DNA of 64,000 bases from Megascapheus bottae (GCA_024803745.1 JANJXV010000016.1:43302025-43366024); one strand, 5' to 3'. Positions 1-12,340 are shown, counted from the stretch's first letter. Translations and numbers: made by a program. Notes: generated by a model from the sequence alone, not told the origin.

Positions 1-1216
1 GGATTTCAGTACTATAAAGCATTCATTTAAGTTAGCAGATCTAGTAATGCTCCTAAATAAAGGAATACTGCTAAAGTTATATTTCTATATTATGTATTCT
101 AACCTTCAAAGGAGTTAAAATTCTCAATGTGTTGTGGCTGAATTTCTGTTGTGATATACTAAAACATAGAAACCAAGATAGGGTGAAAACGGGGAAGACT
201 TGTTGCTTTAGATGTCTTAAGTTAGTAAAGTAGTTAAAGGTACATATACATGATTTATTTCTGTAGAAGTATTTTATAATTTTACTGAATCTCTCTAAGG
301 TTAGCATTTTTATTCTGTTTTGCTTTTCTTTGTGAGTCTTATGGGATGAACCACCTCACTGGCCAGCACTTATTGCCTAAATATGCTATGGTAGAAAGAT
401 ATATTGCATTTATAAACTGCCTGGCAAGATGTTAGCTTGTGTAAAATGCTTTAAAAACAAGCATTTTTCCACTTAGCAGTTACTTGCATCTGCCAAAGCT
501 GTCTGTAAATGTTGCAGAATTTTCCAATCAGAAATGCTCATTAAAGATAAATAATAAGAGTTTTGGTAGCATTTATTTAGCAATCTAACCCTTCCTTTTT
601 TATTGCATGAAAGTTGGAGAGCCATAAACAGCATTGAGTTGTGCTTGGCCCTGAGTAATGTAAATGTCATCATTACTTGGGATCTTCAGGACTTTCAAAG
701 AGTATAATTTAGTTTATACTATTAAGTAGGAAGTGATTGAAGAAGACCCTGATAGATCAGATAAAACCAATTCAGTATTCCTATGTTGTGATCAAATTCA
801 ATATATTGTATTTAAGCAGAATCATATATACTGTATATTAACTATGCCAAGCAAGCTTTACCCAGCTCAGATAGGCCAGATGTATGGGAATTGTAAAAAA
901 TCGGGATATGCATAAAAACTGTTCAAGTGCATAAAGCAGCCCCATCTGGAAGACATCTACCAGAAATGAAGTTGTACAAAACCATTCCATTGATAATAAA
1001 GCTAATTTTTATGGGTCTGACAAGTATGTAATTATGTTCAGTGGTGCTTTTCAGATTTTATCACAGTCAATAAACCGCAGTGGTAATTTCATTCCCATTT
1101 GACATATTTACATGGAAACATTTGATTGGAGGAATTAGTAACCCTGAAAGCCTTGATAGATATGTTTTAATGATCTGTGACCTCCACAGTCCCTCATCTG
1201 TTTATTGTTGCAACAG
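1..1216 (+). other. 3' end of an upstream intron
   Basis: This is AT-rich sequence with no recognisable SINE or microsatellite. Its last bases form the acceptor of exon A. Short open frames at 77-307, 473-673 and 733-915 lack any familiar domain and are treated as chance frames. Confidence 0.8.
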
Positions 1217-1300
1217 GCGAGAAGTCATTTCTGTGCGACCTCTGCGGCTTTGCCGGTGGGACCAGGCATGCCCTCACCAAACACCGCCGGCAGCACACAG
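1217..1300 (+). CDS. ZNF407: Zinc-finger exon A (one complete C2H2 finger), ZNF407-like
   Basis: Internal coding exon of 84 nt. It is bounded by a cag acceptor (AG at 1215-1216) and a gtcagt donor at 1301. It begins with two bases that complete a glycine codon and ends with one base, so it is a symmetrical 28-codon module. The translation reads EKSFLCDLCGF, then AGGTRHALTKHRRQHT: one complete C-x2-C-x12-H-x3-H finger preceded by a TGEK-type linker. Reading past the donor meets TGA at 1309-1311, which supports the splice. The product would be a nuclear DNA-binding zinc-finger protein; this exon alone shows only the finger. The joined frame with exons B and C, and the recalled ZNF407 finger series, support the gene name. 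ZNF335 and ZFAT are the alternatives. ZNF335 is disfavoured by the large introns. Confidence 0.85.
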
Positions 1301-4183
1301 GTCAGTACTGAATCCGAGCCCCTCATCTTCTCTGCAGAAGAGAGAGGAATGCACCCTAACACTGCAACCACCACCGTTAGGCTTCTCAATTGCTTTTCTG
1401 TTTATTTAAAGCTTTACATAATTCAACTAGAAATGTTTGTACTCCCTGAGTGGTCTACAGATTTTATTAAAAAGAATTAAATTATCTGCTCTTCACTTCT
1501 TCAACAATGTGTTTTAGCGTTCAAGTATTCCTAGTAAGTTCCTGTTAAATGGGGAACAAAACCACTTTAGATCTGGAAGATTGGATAACTGAGTCTTTTT
1601 CTTTTTTCTTTTTCTCTCCCTCTGTAAGACAGCCTTTGTCTCAGGGGTTGTACTTGGAGCCCACATTCAGTTATCCTCCGTCCCCACTGGGAGCTCCACC
1701 CACCTGCCTACTTAGCTGCCCACATGTGCCTGCAGCACGCTCTCTTCTGTCTTCCTTTGTGCCTGCCCGCCTGCTTGGCCGTCCCTCTCTCAGTCATTCT
1801 GTGGGTAGATTTGATCCAAAGTCAGTGCTGGTTATTTTTGCCCATTGTACTTGTTAGTAGAACTTCATTTTCTTATTACATCTTTCCTAGAGAAGATGAC
1901 AATTCATTCAGTAACACAATTTATACCTAAATGTTAGACTTTTCTGTGTGTAATGTGGGAATGGTTGAATTTTCCAGTCACACTCCACATGGTGTGAAAT
2001 TAAAGTGCATAAAGTATGTTACTTATGGCCCATTATGATTCAGAATGGCTGTGTTACATAGGAACAGGCAGCTTCTCTACCCAGGATATCATTTGTAGAG
2101 GTGAATGACAGTGGATGGCATATTGCTGCATGATCTTAAATAGGCTTAGTTCAGATTTCTGTGGGGGTTAAAAGCCATTGATTCAACAGGAACTTTCAGT
2201 GTCTCACATAATGTTGGAAATATAAACTTAAGAATGTTAAGAGTCATTGCAAGCTTAAAGTCACTGGTGCATAGATGGCTTTTGCAGGTTCGGTGCAGGT
2301 GACAGGAGGCACAGCTCATGGCTGTTGTACAGGCCTAGGCAGAATATGCAGAAACAGAGTGCTCATTAGGGCTCCATGTTTTCATCTTACTGGCATTCAG
2401 AGTGTTATGATTTATGTATCACTGTAGCTCACCTGGTACCATCAGGTGTGGCCCCAGGGGACAGCAGCCTTTCCTTCTGTGTCACCTCTCCAGTGGCAGC
2501 GCCTCTCTTTGCCTGCAGTGGAATCGTAGCACTGCGGTCACAGGCATCCAGGTGATGGATCGATCAGGAAGCCTGCATCGAGCCGGCACAACTTTATATT
2601 TTATGTCAGGTCCAGAGGCTCCTTATTACTTTGCTATTAACTTTATACCATATAGGACAATGTCTCACAGACAGAGGTATTTGTCTTTTTGGCATTTATC
2701 TGCCTCTGTGGCACAAATCAAACATGATTCTTTAATACCAAAGTCAGTTCTTAAGACTGTCGGCTTCAACAAAACAGCTTAGTACAACTCGGTCTAGGCA
2801 CTTAGCTTTTATACTCGATTTGAAATGTTTAAGGAATCCACAACTTTGTGCCTCAACATTGGACCTGCAAGGTGCATTTGAAATCCGTATTTCTCACATG
2901 TCCTCCTCTTTGACATGGTTTACCTTTTAGCACAGAATGTCCAGGCAAAATACAGTCCAGCTGGAAAGGGATAGGTTTCCAAAGTGTTCCAAATGGTGTA
3001 AATAATTCCCTACTGCAATACAGACTGTCTAGGGGGCTGACACAAAACATCTTCCATTCTGAGATTTACTTTTATCACCTGTCAGAGACCCTTGATTCAA
3101 GGGCATGAGAGCCAATCGTCATGTGTTGTTCAAGAGTTCTGGCCAGCTTAATAACCACTAGCTCACCCTAAGGAATGCAAAGTGTGATTTCCAGGAGATG
3201 TGGTCAGCCAGTCTGACAGATGGTTGACGTGCAAAAGGACAGGGCAGTGTGGCAACATGCTATTCTAGAATCCTGCTCTGTCTGTCCAACACTTTCTGTC
3301 ACAGTAACTAAGATACGAAGTATTTCTTGATGCCTGTTTGGGGCACAATTAATGTTTTTACAGGAAAATATGAAAAAACAACAGTTTAAAATGATAAGTA
3401 CTGTTATGTAAGAGAAAATTTGAAAGAACAGAAAATTTTTCTTAGGCATTTTCATTATTGTTGGTTTTAGAGGTGTATTATATTGCCTGACTGATCTTGA
3501 ACTTGTAAGGTCTGTTGATTTTCTCACATCAGCTTCAAAAGTAACTGTGACTACAGGAGATACCTCTGCACCTGGCATCATTCTCTTTTGAATAGGTAAT
3601 GTCCAGTTATCCCATTTGACTTGTGGATAAGTAAGGTTGATGGAGTAGGTAACACCTCAACTCAAGTTTATTTATCCTTCTGACTTTAAAATCACAAAAG
3701 ATTGAGAAGCAGTCATCTATCTGTTTATCGTAGTAGTCCATTAAAAACTTCATCACAGGATAGGCATCTCTTTGTAGAGCACTTTCTAATTTCCAATTAT
3801 TAGCAGACTGAAATTCTTACTTTCAGTTTATAAATTTTCATTCACAGTGTAGAAGTTGGGTTGCTATTTTTTACTTAACTAACAAGAAGGTCTGTCTGTA
3901 TTTCTGCATTGTGTTTTCCTGAAGAAATTGCCATGAGTGATTTTTAAAGGCTCCCAATTAAATATTAGAACAGTAGTATTGAATATGTTACATGGAAGAG
4001 TAGATGAGTTACAAACTGATTGCCATACACAGATTTGAATAAACCATAGCTTCCAAAATTGCCTTGGAATGCTTATCAAGAGCTCCAATATATGATAAGC
4101 TTTCTTTACCATAATATTTTATGTAGCAAACTGTTTTTGCCATTTCATATTTTCCCCTTTCATTTTTGTATATAATTTAGTCT

Positions 4184-4376
4184 AGGGGCTGGGAGTTTGG
4201 CTTAGTGGTAGAGTGCTTGCCTAGCATGCATGAAGACCCAGGTTCTATTCCTCAGTACCACATACATAGAAAAAGCCAGAAGTGGTGCTGTGGCTCAAGT
4301 GTTAGAACTCTAGCCTTGAGAAAGCCCAAGGATAGTGCTTAGGCCCTGAGTTAAAGCTCCAGAACTGGGGGAAAAA
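4184..4376 (+). mobile_element. Dimeric ID-like SINE (IDL-Geo type)
   Basis: The left arm has the ID/tRNA-Ala look: ggggctgggagtttggctta, then gtggtagagtgcttgcctagcatgc, and a B-box-like ggttctattcc. The right arm begins agaagtggtgctgtggctca and ends with aggccctgagttaaagctcc and an A-rich tail. This two-arm design matches the IDL-Geo SINE described from geomyoid rodents. Confidence 0.85.
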
Positions 4377-5411
4377 TTAGTCTGTAGTATGATTAAACTA
4401 AATGTGAAAGGACAGTTAGTAATTTATACTACATAATGCTAGCTTGATACGAACTTTCAATTATTACATTTGTAAGGAATGTAAAAGACCTTGTTCTTTC
4501 AGTATGTTGTTTTTAGGTTTAAATTGCTGCAAAAATGTTCATGAAAGTTTAAATGAAATAACCTACTTTGACCAAATTTTAGAGAGCTTATGTTAAATTT
4601 CCAAACCAAGAATATTAAGTTTGAAGATCTTAAATCTTTATGATTCATACCACAGATTTAGGCAGTGTGGTTCATAATGTTACCATAATATTTACTTTCT
4701 CCAGATACCTGCTGAATCTATCAAAATGGGTACTTAGAATATCTACCTCCTTCAAAGCAGAGTAGTTATAAGTTACATGCTAAAACATTTTACCAACAGG
4801 GTAAATGGAATATTATGCATTAACATAATGAAGAAAATTATTACATTATGTTCAAAGTGGAAGAATTACATTAATAACTTGAACTCTTTATTGTATGGCT
4901 ATTATAATCTCGACAGTATTGTCTTGCTATAAAGATGGACTGATGGACTAGTGAAATAGAATGGAATCCTGAAATAGACTTCTGCATGTTTGTCACTTAT
5001 TTTTGAACCAGATTTCAAGCATGACTTATTCAGTGATAAATATATAAGAAAATTGTCTAAGTAGAAATCTTAAATCACTGCTGAAACCACTGCCATGGGC
5101 ATGGATTAGTAGAACTGGACTGGTAAGGGTTCATGTCTTCCCACATTTATTCCTACAAACCTTCCTTTTTAAATAAACATGTCAGGTTGATTTAAAAGTT
5201 CACATAAATATATGAAGATCTAATAGTCTAAAAAGGTTGGGAATGTAGAGTATGTACGTATTGTAGCACTTACACTACCAGGACCTCAAGACTTTCTGCA
5301 AAGCTACCGTAATCACGTCCTGGTGCTATAGTCAGAGCAGATAGGTACGTTAGTAGGACAAAATAGATTATGGAAAGAGAACTATGTATACTTGGCTAGT
5401 TTGATTTTTGT

Positions 5412-5645
5412 GCAGGCATGCTGGTACCTGTGCTTGAACTCAGGGGTTTGTATTCTTGCTTTGCTTCCTTGCTCACAGTGGGCACGTTACCACTTGAGCT
5501 ACACCTTCAGTCTTGAATTTTTCTACGTAAGTTGAGGTAGAGCTTTCTACGTTTTTCTCCTCAGGTTTGCTAGGGATGCCCATCCTCCATGTCTTAGCCT
5601 CCTAGCAGATGAGGTTACAGTGAGAGCCTGTACCCTTGCAGATGC
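5412..5645 (-). mobile_element. Diverged B1-like/ID-arm dimeric SINE, antisense
   Basis: On the + strand the complement of the right arm (ttgaactcaggggtttg, ccacttgagctacacc) is followed by the complement of a B1-like left arm (cttagcctcctagcagatga, ggttaca). It is heavily diverged and so probably old. Confidence 0.6.
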
Positions 5646-5908
5646 AGTTTTCACTAGGGAATCCATACATTTTAGCCTTTCCAATATATAATATTGAAAC
5701 AATTGGATGTTCATATGCAGTTAAAAATAAGTTTGACCTGTACTTCATGCTGTGTACAAAATTGACTCAGCGATCATAATCTAAATGTCAAATCTGAAGC
5801 TATGTAAATTATAGAAGAAAACAAATGAGAAAAATTTTGTGACTTTGAATATATATCCAAAGATTTTTTGGTTATGATATCAACAGCACAAAAAAAATGT
5901 ACTTGAGA

Positions 5909-6200
5909 GCCGGGAGCCATGGCTCACGCCTGTAATCTTAGCTACTCAGGAGGCTGAGATCTGAGGATCAAGGTTCAAAGCCAGCCAGGGCACAAAAAGG
6001 ACCTGAGACTCTTATCTCCAATTAACCTCTAGAAAATGGGAAGTGGGGCTTGAATCAAGGGTAGGGCAGTAGTCTTGAGCTGAAGAGCTCAGGGACAAGG
6101 ACCAGGCCCAGGGGTAGGGCTGTAGCCTTGAGCTGAAGAGCTCAGGGATAGCACCCAGGCTAAGTTAAAGCCCTATGACCCAGAAAAAAAGAAAAAGAAA
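5909..6200 (+). mobile_element. B1-like/ID-arm dimeric SINE with duplicated right arm and clear TSD
   Basis: It begins gccgggagccatggctcacg, like a 7SL/B1 or Alu start, and passes through ctactcaggaggctgagatc to a right arm. The right-arm segment (gggtagggc..gtag..cttgagctgaagagctcaggga) occurs twice in tandem. It ends in an A-rich tail. AAATGTACTTGA at 5895-5906 is repeated at 6201-6212 as target-site duplication. It has inserted into the old L1. Confidence 0.88.
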
Positions 6201-7165
6201 AAATGTACTTGAAATGTTAGTAAACTGAACACGTTATAAAATAATTATTAATGCCCTTCAATAATTACCAAACAGAAAATGAAAACACAAATCATAGACT
6301 AGGCAAAGCTATGTTTGAATCACAAATTTTATAAAGGATTTGTATCTAAAATGTTACATATATTTAAAAAAAACTCTCAAAACAGAATTCTGAGGAAATA
6401 ACTGATTATAATAGGCTTAAAAGGTTTGAGTAGATACTTTACAAGGAAACAACAGGTATGGCCAATAAGTATATGTAGATATCCTTAGTATTTAGAAATT
6501 CAGATTTGAAGCAAATTGTTGTGAAGATGTTCGGCAACTGGAATATTCACAGCTGGTGAGAATGTAAAATGGGCAAACATTTGGCTTACATATGATGATT
6601 TATTGCAAAATTATTTATTGTGCTAGCCAAAAATGAAAACAACTCCAATGCCCTTAATGAATAAATGGATAAGCAAACTTCGGTACAGTCTGGTAATAAA
6701 TACTATTCAGCAAGTAAAGCAAATGAAGTAATTTACACCCTTACCCCTGTACATGAGTCACACAAATAACTCTGCTGAGAGAAAAAGGCTAGGCAGAAAA
6801 GAGTAAGTAGTATATGGTTCCACTATGTAAATTTCTAGGAAATCAACTGATAGTAACAGAAAGCAAATGTGTGTTGTATTGGGAAGGAACAACCAGGTTT
6901 GGGCACCACGAATCCTTTAGATTGGTTGTATTTATTCATTATCTGTGTTGCAGTATTAGTTACATCAGCTACAGAATGTAGATTGTATACTATAAATATG
7001 AAAAAGGTTTTATGTTTTAATTATATCTCCTTGAAGCTGTTTAAATGTTTTATTTATATGGCCTGCCTTGTTTAATCTAGACAGATATGTCAAATTGCTG
7101 AAATAATACATGTTCTTTTTCTTCTGTTACTTTTACTTGGCATTGGTGGTGTGCAGTTAAATTAC

Positions 7166-7393
7166 CTTTTTTTTTTTTTTAAATGGGTCATGGCGCTTGA
7201 ACTTGGCCTGGGCACTGTCCCTGAGCTCTTCAGCTCAAGGCTACCACCCTACCCTTGAGCCAAACCCCACTTCCCATTTTCTAGAAGTTTAATTGGAGAT
7301 AAGAGTCTCAAGTCCTTTTTGTGCCCAGGCTGGCTTTGAACCTTGATCCTCAGATCTCAGCCTCCTGAGTAGCTAGGGCCTAGGCACCCGGCT
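7166..7393 (-). mobile_element. B1-like/ID-arm dimeric SINE, antisense, 14-bp TSD
   Basis: A T-rich run (complement of the tail) leads into gagctcttcagctcaaggct and cctcagatctcagcctcctg. TGCAGTTAAATTAC flanks it exactly at 7152-7165 and 7394-7407. Confidence 0.9.
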
Positions 7394-8067
7394 TGCAGTT
7401 AAATTACTGTTCATTGAACTTTGTGAACAAAGATTGTTCTTAAAATGAATGTAACATTTCCTGTATTTTTTAAATATATCATCATTTATTTCTGTGATAT
7501 AGAATTTCCTTTGGTCAAATTATTTTCCTCGAGGCTTCTGCAGGGGGAACATCATATTTTTTTTTCTCAGAATTAATCCTGCTTTCATGGTCACCATGAG
7601 TTTTTGTGTGTTATCCAGTACACCTGAGTTGTCCACAACCATTTAAGTTTCTTGGTCAGAGGGCTTGAACTGGAGAACAGAGAATCACTGAGGTGACAAC
7701 TTGATTGGGGTTTGGAAGGTGGGATATATCTTAAGGACAGATGTCTGAAAGAAACAAAAATCCTTTGAGCTTAGTGTTATTTTCTCTGTTTTGAAAGTGT
7801 ATTTTAAAAAGAATAAGTCAAATAGAAGTTTTTCTTGATGGAATCTACTAACTGCTGTCTTAAATCCTGTTCACTACTTATGCTAAACCAGTAGTGTTTT
7901 GCTGTGTGCTAGCTGTTCAAATTTTCCTTGGCTCTCAGTTGAGGAGGAGGGTCAGTTGTGTGCGTTATTAGTTATCCATGTTTAAGAAGTGCTGCCATGC
8001 TGCCATACTCATGATAAGAACCAAAGTCTGTTCTTTCTGGGTTTTGTTTGTTTTTGTTTTTGTCCTC

Positions 8068-8205
8068 TTAATCCTCACAACTACTCTTCATTTTGGTGTT
8101 ATTATCTTCTTGGTCTTTCTCAAGATGTCTGACAAGGAACAAGAGAGATAAGGCAAGACCAGGATTGGAAGTGACACCCATCTGGCTCTCATCACAGCCA
8201 TTCCC
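8068..8205 (-). mobile_element. MIR-like relic, antisense
   Basis: The text ttaatcctcacaactactct, then ggtgttattatctt, then gaccaggattggaagtgaca follows the complement of the MIR core order. It is strongly diverged; called by eye. Confidence 0.5.
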
Positions 8206-8390
8206 CTGTGCTGTGATAGTATAAAATGCCACCACAGAAGATACACATGTGTTCAGTTACATGTCACCAATGTGGTGGGGAAGACCTTAGATGTACACTG
8301 AGATGAAGCAGAGCAGCTTTTTAAATAGGACCGAGAGCCAGGTTGATATGGAATACTCTTATGCTAACATATTTGATTCATTTTGGTTGT

Positions 8391-8678
8391 TTTTCTTTTT
8401 GTGGGTCATGGAGCTTGATCTTATCCTGGGCACTGCCCCTGAGCTCTTCAGCTCAAAGCTACTGCCCTACCACTGGGTCTGGGTGCTATTCCTGAATTCT
8501 TGATCTCAAGGCTACCACCCTATCCTTGAGCCAAGCCCCACTTCCCATTTTCTAGAGGTTAATTGGAGATACAAGGCTCCTCAGGTCCTTTTGTGCATGG
8601 GCTGGCTTTGAACCTTGATCCTCAGATCTCAGCCTCCTGAGTTGCTACAATTACCGAGGTGAGCCACCACGCCCAGCT
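8391..8678 (-). mobile_element. B1-like/ID-arm dimeric SINE with duplicated right arm, antisense
   Basis: The right-arm complement occurs twice: gagctcttcagctcaaagct, and a second diverged copy around 8490-8530. The B1-like arm follows (ggctttgaaccttgatcctc, cctcagatctcagcctcctg). The breakpoint of the duplication matches that of the copy at 5909-6200. Only a short flanking repeat (ATTCAT) is seen. Confidence 0.8.
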
Positions 8679-9289
8679 CAATTCATCATTTTTAAGCAAA
8701 ACCAGTATATGTGTAACATAGTCATAACACCCAAAAAGGAATCAATGAACTAATCAATGAACTATGTTAAATTTATTAGGAAAAGGAACTGTTTGAAGGA
8801 ATCCTAGTCTATATTACTTGTTTGGGGTAGTAGAGAAAGGAGGTTCTGCTCTCCCTTATCACCCACATGCAGAAAAGTAGTGTGATTCATGTGTAATCTT
8901 GTTTGCTAATAGCTACATTCCCAACACAAGAGAAGGGAAACAGCATTTTTAATGATTCTTTACTATTTTGTGGAAAGATTTTGAAATTTGTGGTGTGTTT
9001 TCTACTTCTGATATATCCTATATGCTTCTAATATATACTATATTTCCTAGAATAAATTCACAAAGTACATAATGTATATTTAGATTTGGTAAGACTTGAC
9101 AGTCTGAGTGTACTTATATATCCCTGAATGGTTTTAGCCATATTTAAGCATACTTCAATAACTGAGTTATGTATTTTTACATTTTAATTTGTACTAATAA
9201 AAATTAAATTGCCCTGTTTCACATTCTTGCCAGCTAAAGGGGTTAGAACTGGAAACTTGGAATTCTTGTGACTGTAAATATATGAAATA

Positions 9290-9830
9290 TACCCGCACAC
9301 TCATGCGTGCAGCACTGTTTTCAATAGCCCAAGTGTGGAACTAGCCCAAGTGCCCAGGAAACGGATGATTGATTCAAGGGTGCTGCATGCCACAGTGGAG
9401 TATTATTCCAGCACCAACAAAATTATGTCATTTGCGATCAGTGAATGAATATGGAGATCATCACGTGAAAGATGACAAATACTGCGTGTTTACAGTCAGA
9501 TGTGTGACCCCTCAGTATGTGACATAACTGTGAAAGGGTTTTTTGGGGGAAGAACAAGCTTAGGAAGGCAAACAGGCAGGAAGAGGAGGAAAGGCAGGAA
9601 GAGGAGGAAAGGCAGGAAGAGGAGGAAAGGTGGTTCTGACAGGTGCAAGTACCATAGGAGTACATTTTAGGGAGGAAGTATGGAAATAGCACAGTGAAAC
9701 ACACCAACATATGTTAACAAAGGAGAGAGGTATAAGGGCACCTAACAGAGAGAAATAGAGGAGAGTGAATGTGATCAAAATATATATACATTGTAAATAT
9801 TATAATAAAAAACCCTTTGTGAAAGTTATG
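9290..9830 (+). mobile_element. L1 3' end, sense
   Basis: It shows the typical L1 3' layout: gtgcagcactgttttcaata gcccaagtg, then cccaagtgcccaggaaacgg, then acagtggagtattattccag. It continues through a purine-rich tail with an 18-bp tandem repeat to ataataaaaaacccttt near 9805. Confidence 0.75.
9575..9628 (+). repeat. 18-bp tandem repeat, three copies
   Basis: The unit ggcaggaagaggaggaaa is repeated without a gap at 9575, 9593 and 9611. It is purely purine apart from one C per unit. It lies in the 3' region of the L1 copy and explains the serine/leucine/proline repeats in minus-strand frames there. Confidence 0.95.
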
Positions 9831-9970
9831 CTGTTAACAAGAAGAAAATGCCACATAAAGAACTGAAAAAGAAAACCAACTGGCATATATGTGCACATGC
9901 ACATTTGCATGTCACTGGGAGAAGAACTAGTAATTTGATGAGCTAGACTTTGTTAGGAACAGCCCTAGAT

Positions 9971-10139
9971 GCTGTTCTTGGACTGAGCACTGTCCTTGGA
10001 CTTTCTCAAGGCTAGAACTCTGCCACTTGAGCCTCAGCACCACTTCTGCCTTTTTCTATGTATGTGGTACTGAGGAATCAACCCAGGTTTTCGTGCATAC
10101 TAGGCAAGCACTCTACCACTAGGCCAAACTCCTGGCCCC
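9971..10139 (-). mobile_element. Dimeric ID-like SINE (IDL-Geo type), antisense
   Basis: Complement of the right arm (ctttctcaaggctagaactc, tgccacttgagcc) is followed by complement of the ID-like arm (taggcaagcactctaccact aggcc). It ends tcctggcccc. Confidence 0.85.
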
Positions 10140-10549
10140 ACTATTTGCTCTTTTGTTTTTGTTATTTACATACTGAGATTTCACTGCTGAGTCTCCTACT
10201 TGCTGGGCTAATGCTCTGCATCTGGAGACACAATCCCTTTCTTTTTTTTCTTTATATTTAGTGTTAGTTACTTAGTAAATTTTGCACTCTATATTCAAAG
10301 TACTCTATTCAAAGTACACATCTGTGGTATGTGTTTCCAGGATTTTAAGTGTATTTTGCTTTTTAAAATGACTGATAGTTTGTTGCATCTTTTCAGACCC
10401 AGTGTGGATTTATACCTACATTTAGAATCTTTTTTATAACAACAGGACATACCTTACCTGTATGTTATATTCCTTGCTTATATTCTAATACAGAAAAAAG
10501 TGAAAATGTATTCTAAACTTCTGTTTCTGATAGTAACACTAAAGTATTC

Positions 10550-10601
10550 TCTCCTCCTCCTCCTCCTCCTCCTCCTCCCCCTCCTCCTCCTCCTCCTCCT
10601 C
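10550..10601 (+). repeat. CTC trinucleotide microsatellite
   Basis: Repeated cct/ctc units with one CCCC interruption, followed by a further C/T-rich run to about 10630. It is purine-free over its length. Confidence 0.95.
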
Positions 10602-10631
10602 TCTTTCTCTCTCCCCTTCTCTTTCTTTTCA

Positions 10632-10842
10632 TTTTTTTTTTGGGGGGGGGGTTCTGGGACTTGAATTTTGGGCTTCTTTTGCTGAAGGCCAGCTCTCTAC
10701 CACTTAAGCCCCATTACCACTTCTGACTGTTGCTGAGACTAATTGGAGGTAAGAGTCTCCTGTGTTGGCTTCAGACAGCGATCCTTAGATCTCAGCCTAC
10801 TTACCAGCTAGGATTACAGATATGAACCACTGAGGCCTGGCT
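10632..10842 (-). mobile_element. B1-like/ID-arm SINE, antisense, close to exon B
   Basis: A T/G-rich start (complement of the tail) is followed by taccacttaagccccattac, then tccttagatctcagcctact and ctaggattacagatatgaac. It is diverged. It ends about 90 bp before the acceptor of exon B. Confidence 0.75.
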
Positions 10843-10895
10843 GGAAATTAGATTCTTTACAGGGTGTCAACGCCTGGCTTGGTCCCCAGTCCTAG

Positions 10896-11054
<159 letters not shown>

Positions 11055-11140
11055 TAAGGCTGGACTGCCGACATCAGGTCACCAGTACTCTGACAGTTTT
11101 CCTAATCAGCATGGGTAGCACCCTTCAACACATGACCTCA

Positions 11141-11315
11141 TGGTGAGTTCTGGTGGTTCATGCCTACAGTCCTAGCTGCTTTGGTGTCAGAGATCAGAGC
11201 ATCAAAGCTCAAGGCTAACCTGGATAGAAAATCATAGATGGGGCCAGAGGATTGGATCAAGTGGTAGAACACTGCCTTGCAAGCACAGGCCCTGAGTTCA
11301 AACTTCAGTATTCCC
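11141..11315 (+). mobile_element. Diverged B1-like/ID-arm SINE
   Basis: ttctggtggttcatgcctac agtcctagctgct resembles the B1-like start. aggattggatcaagtggtag and ggccctgagttcaaacttca resemble the right arm. An AC run follows closely. Confidence 0.65.
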
Positions 11316-11336
11316 AACAATATGATTACGATGTAA

Positions 11337-11340
<4 letters not shown>

Positions 11341-11372
<32 letters not shown>
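11341..11372 (+). repeat. AC dinucleotide microsatellite
   Basis: Sixteen perfect AC units follow the A-rich end of the preceding SINE. Confidence 0.95.
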
Positions 11373-11376
<4 letters not shown>

Positions 11377-11390
11377 TACAGAAATTACTT

Positions 11391-11638
11391 TGCTGGGCAT
11401 TGGTGGCTCATGGCTGTAATCCTAGCTTCTCATGAAGCTGAAATCTGAGGATCATGGTTCAAAGCCAGCCCATACAGGAAAGTCTGTGAAACTCCTATCT
11501 TCAGTTAACCACTGTAGATCCTGAAGTGTGGGCATAGTTCAATTGGTAGTGTGCTACTATCCTTAAGCACAAAAGCTCAGAGTTTGTGCTCAGGCCCTAA
11601 GTTTAAGACCCAGGAGTGGCACAAAAAAGAAAAAAAAT
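11391..11638 (+). mobile_element. B1-like/ID-arm dimeric SINE
   Basis: It begins tgctgggcattggtggctca and ctgtaatcctagcttctcat, continues with ggttcaaagccagccc, then caggccctaagtttaagacc and an A-rich tail. Confidence 0.85.
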
Positions 11639-11715
11639 AGTGAAAAGGAAAAATTCTAGAGACTATCTCTATTCTAACTGGTGTGGCTCATCTCATGTGA
11701 TAGAGCTCCAGCTAA

Positions 11716-11722
<7 letters not shown>

Positions 11723-11776
<54 letters not shown>
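11723..11776 (+). repeat. AC dinucleotide microsatellite
   Basis: About 27 perfect AC units. It creates threonine/histidine runs in spurious plus-strand frames. Confidence 0.95.
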
Positions 11777-11778
<2 letters not shown>

Positions 11779-11805
11779 ATGCGTACACACATGCACACAT
11801 ATGTG

Positions 11806-12038
11806 TCTTTTGTGGGAAACAGTTATGGGGCTTGAACTCAGGGCCTGTGCACTGTCCCTGAGCTCTTTTGCTCAAGGCTCATACCTCTTGAACCACAGCT
11901 CCACTTCCAGTGTTCTGGTGGTTAATTGAAGATAAATGGTCATGGCCTTCCCTGCCCAGCTTGGCTTCTAATCGCAATCCTCAGATCTCAGCCTCCTGGG
12001 TACCTATAATTACAGGCATGAGCCACCAGTACCCGGCT
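11806..12038 (-). mobile_element. B1-like/ID-arm dimeric SINE, antisense
   Basis: gggcttgaactcagggcctg and gagctcttttgctcaaggct precede tggttaattgaagataa. It then runs through tcctcagatctcagcctcct to gagccaccagtacccggct. Confidence 0.88.
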
Positions 12039-12340
12039 ATATATTAGTTTATTTTAGTTCCTAATCTTAGGGACTTTCTTAAAATACTAACATTTTAGAG
12101 CAGTTTTTTTTCCCGTAAAATGAGCAGTGGGTATAGATTTCCCAGAGACCCCTTCCCTTGTGTATATATAAGTCCCTTAATTATCAGTGCTTGATTTACA
12201 GAAAAAAACATTAATGTCCAAAGTCCAGAGGACTGTGAGATTTCCTTGTAAGTGGCATATGTCTTCTCGCTCTGAACACATTTATAATGATGCGTGTCTC
12301 CCTATCTGTGTTAGTTATTTTGTAGATACGTTCTCTTTTA

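Larger units (their letters stand above)
4920..6860 (+). mobile_element. Old L1 (ORF2 to 3' part), interrupted by two SINEs
   Basis: Segments at about 4925-5075, 5250-5405, 5660-5890 and 6210-6830 read like diverged sense L1 ORF2 and 3' sequence. Examples are aaagctaccgtaatcacgtc, the acttcatgctgtgtacaaaattgactca stretch, and a late segment with ttgtgctagccaaaaatgaa. The order is not fully collinear: the 4.93 kb piece would normally follow the 5.25 kb piece. SINEs at 5412-5645 and 5909-6200 split it. Identification is by eye. Confidence 0.65.

Noticed and set aside
2414..2782. 122-codon plus-strand frame
   Set aside because: Lies inside an intron, has no recognisable domain and no supporting splice or promoter signals.
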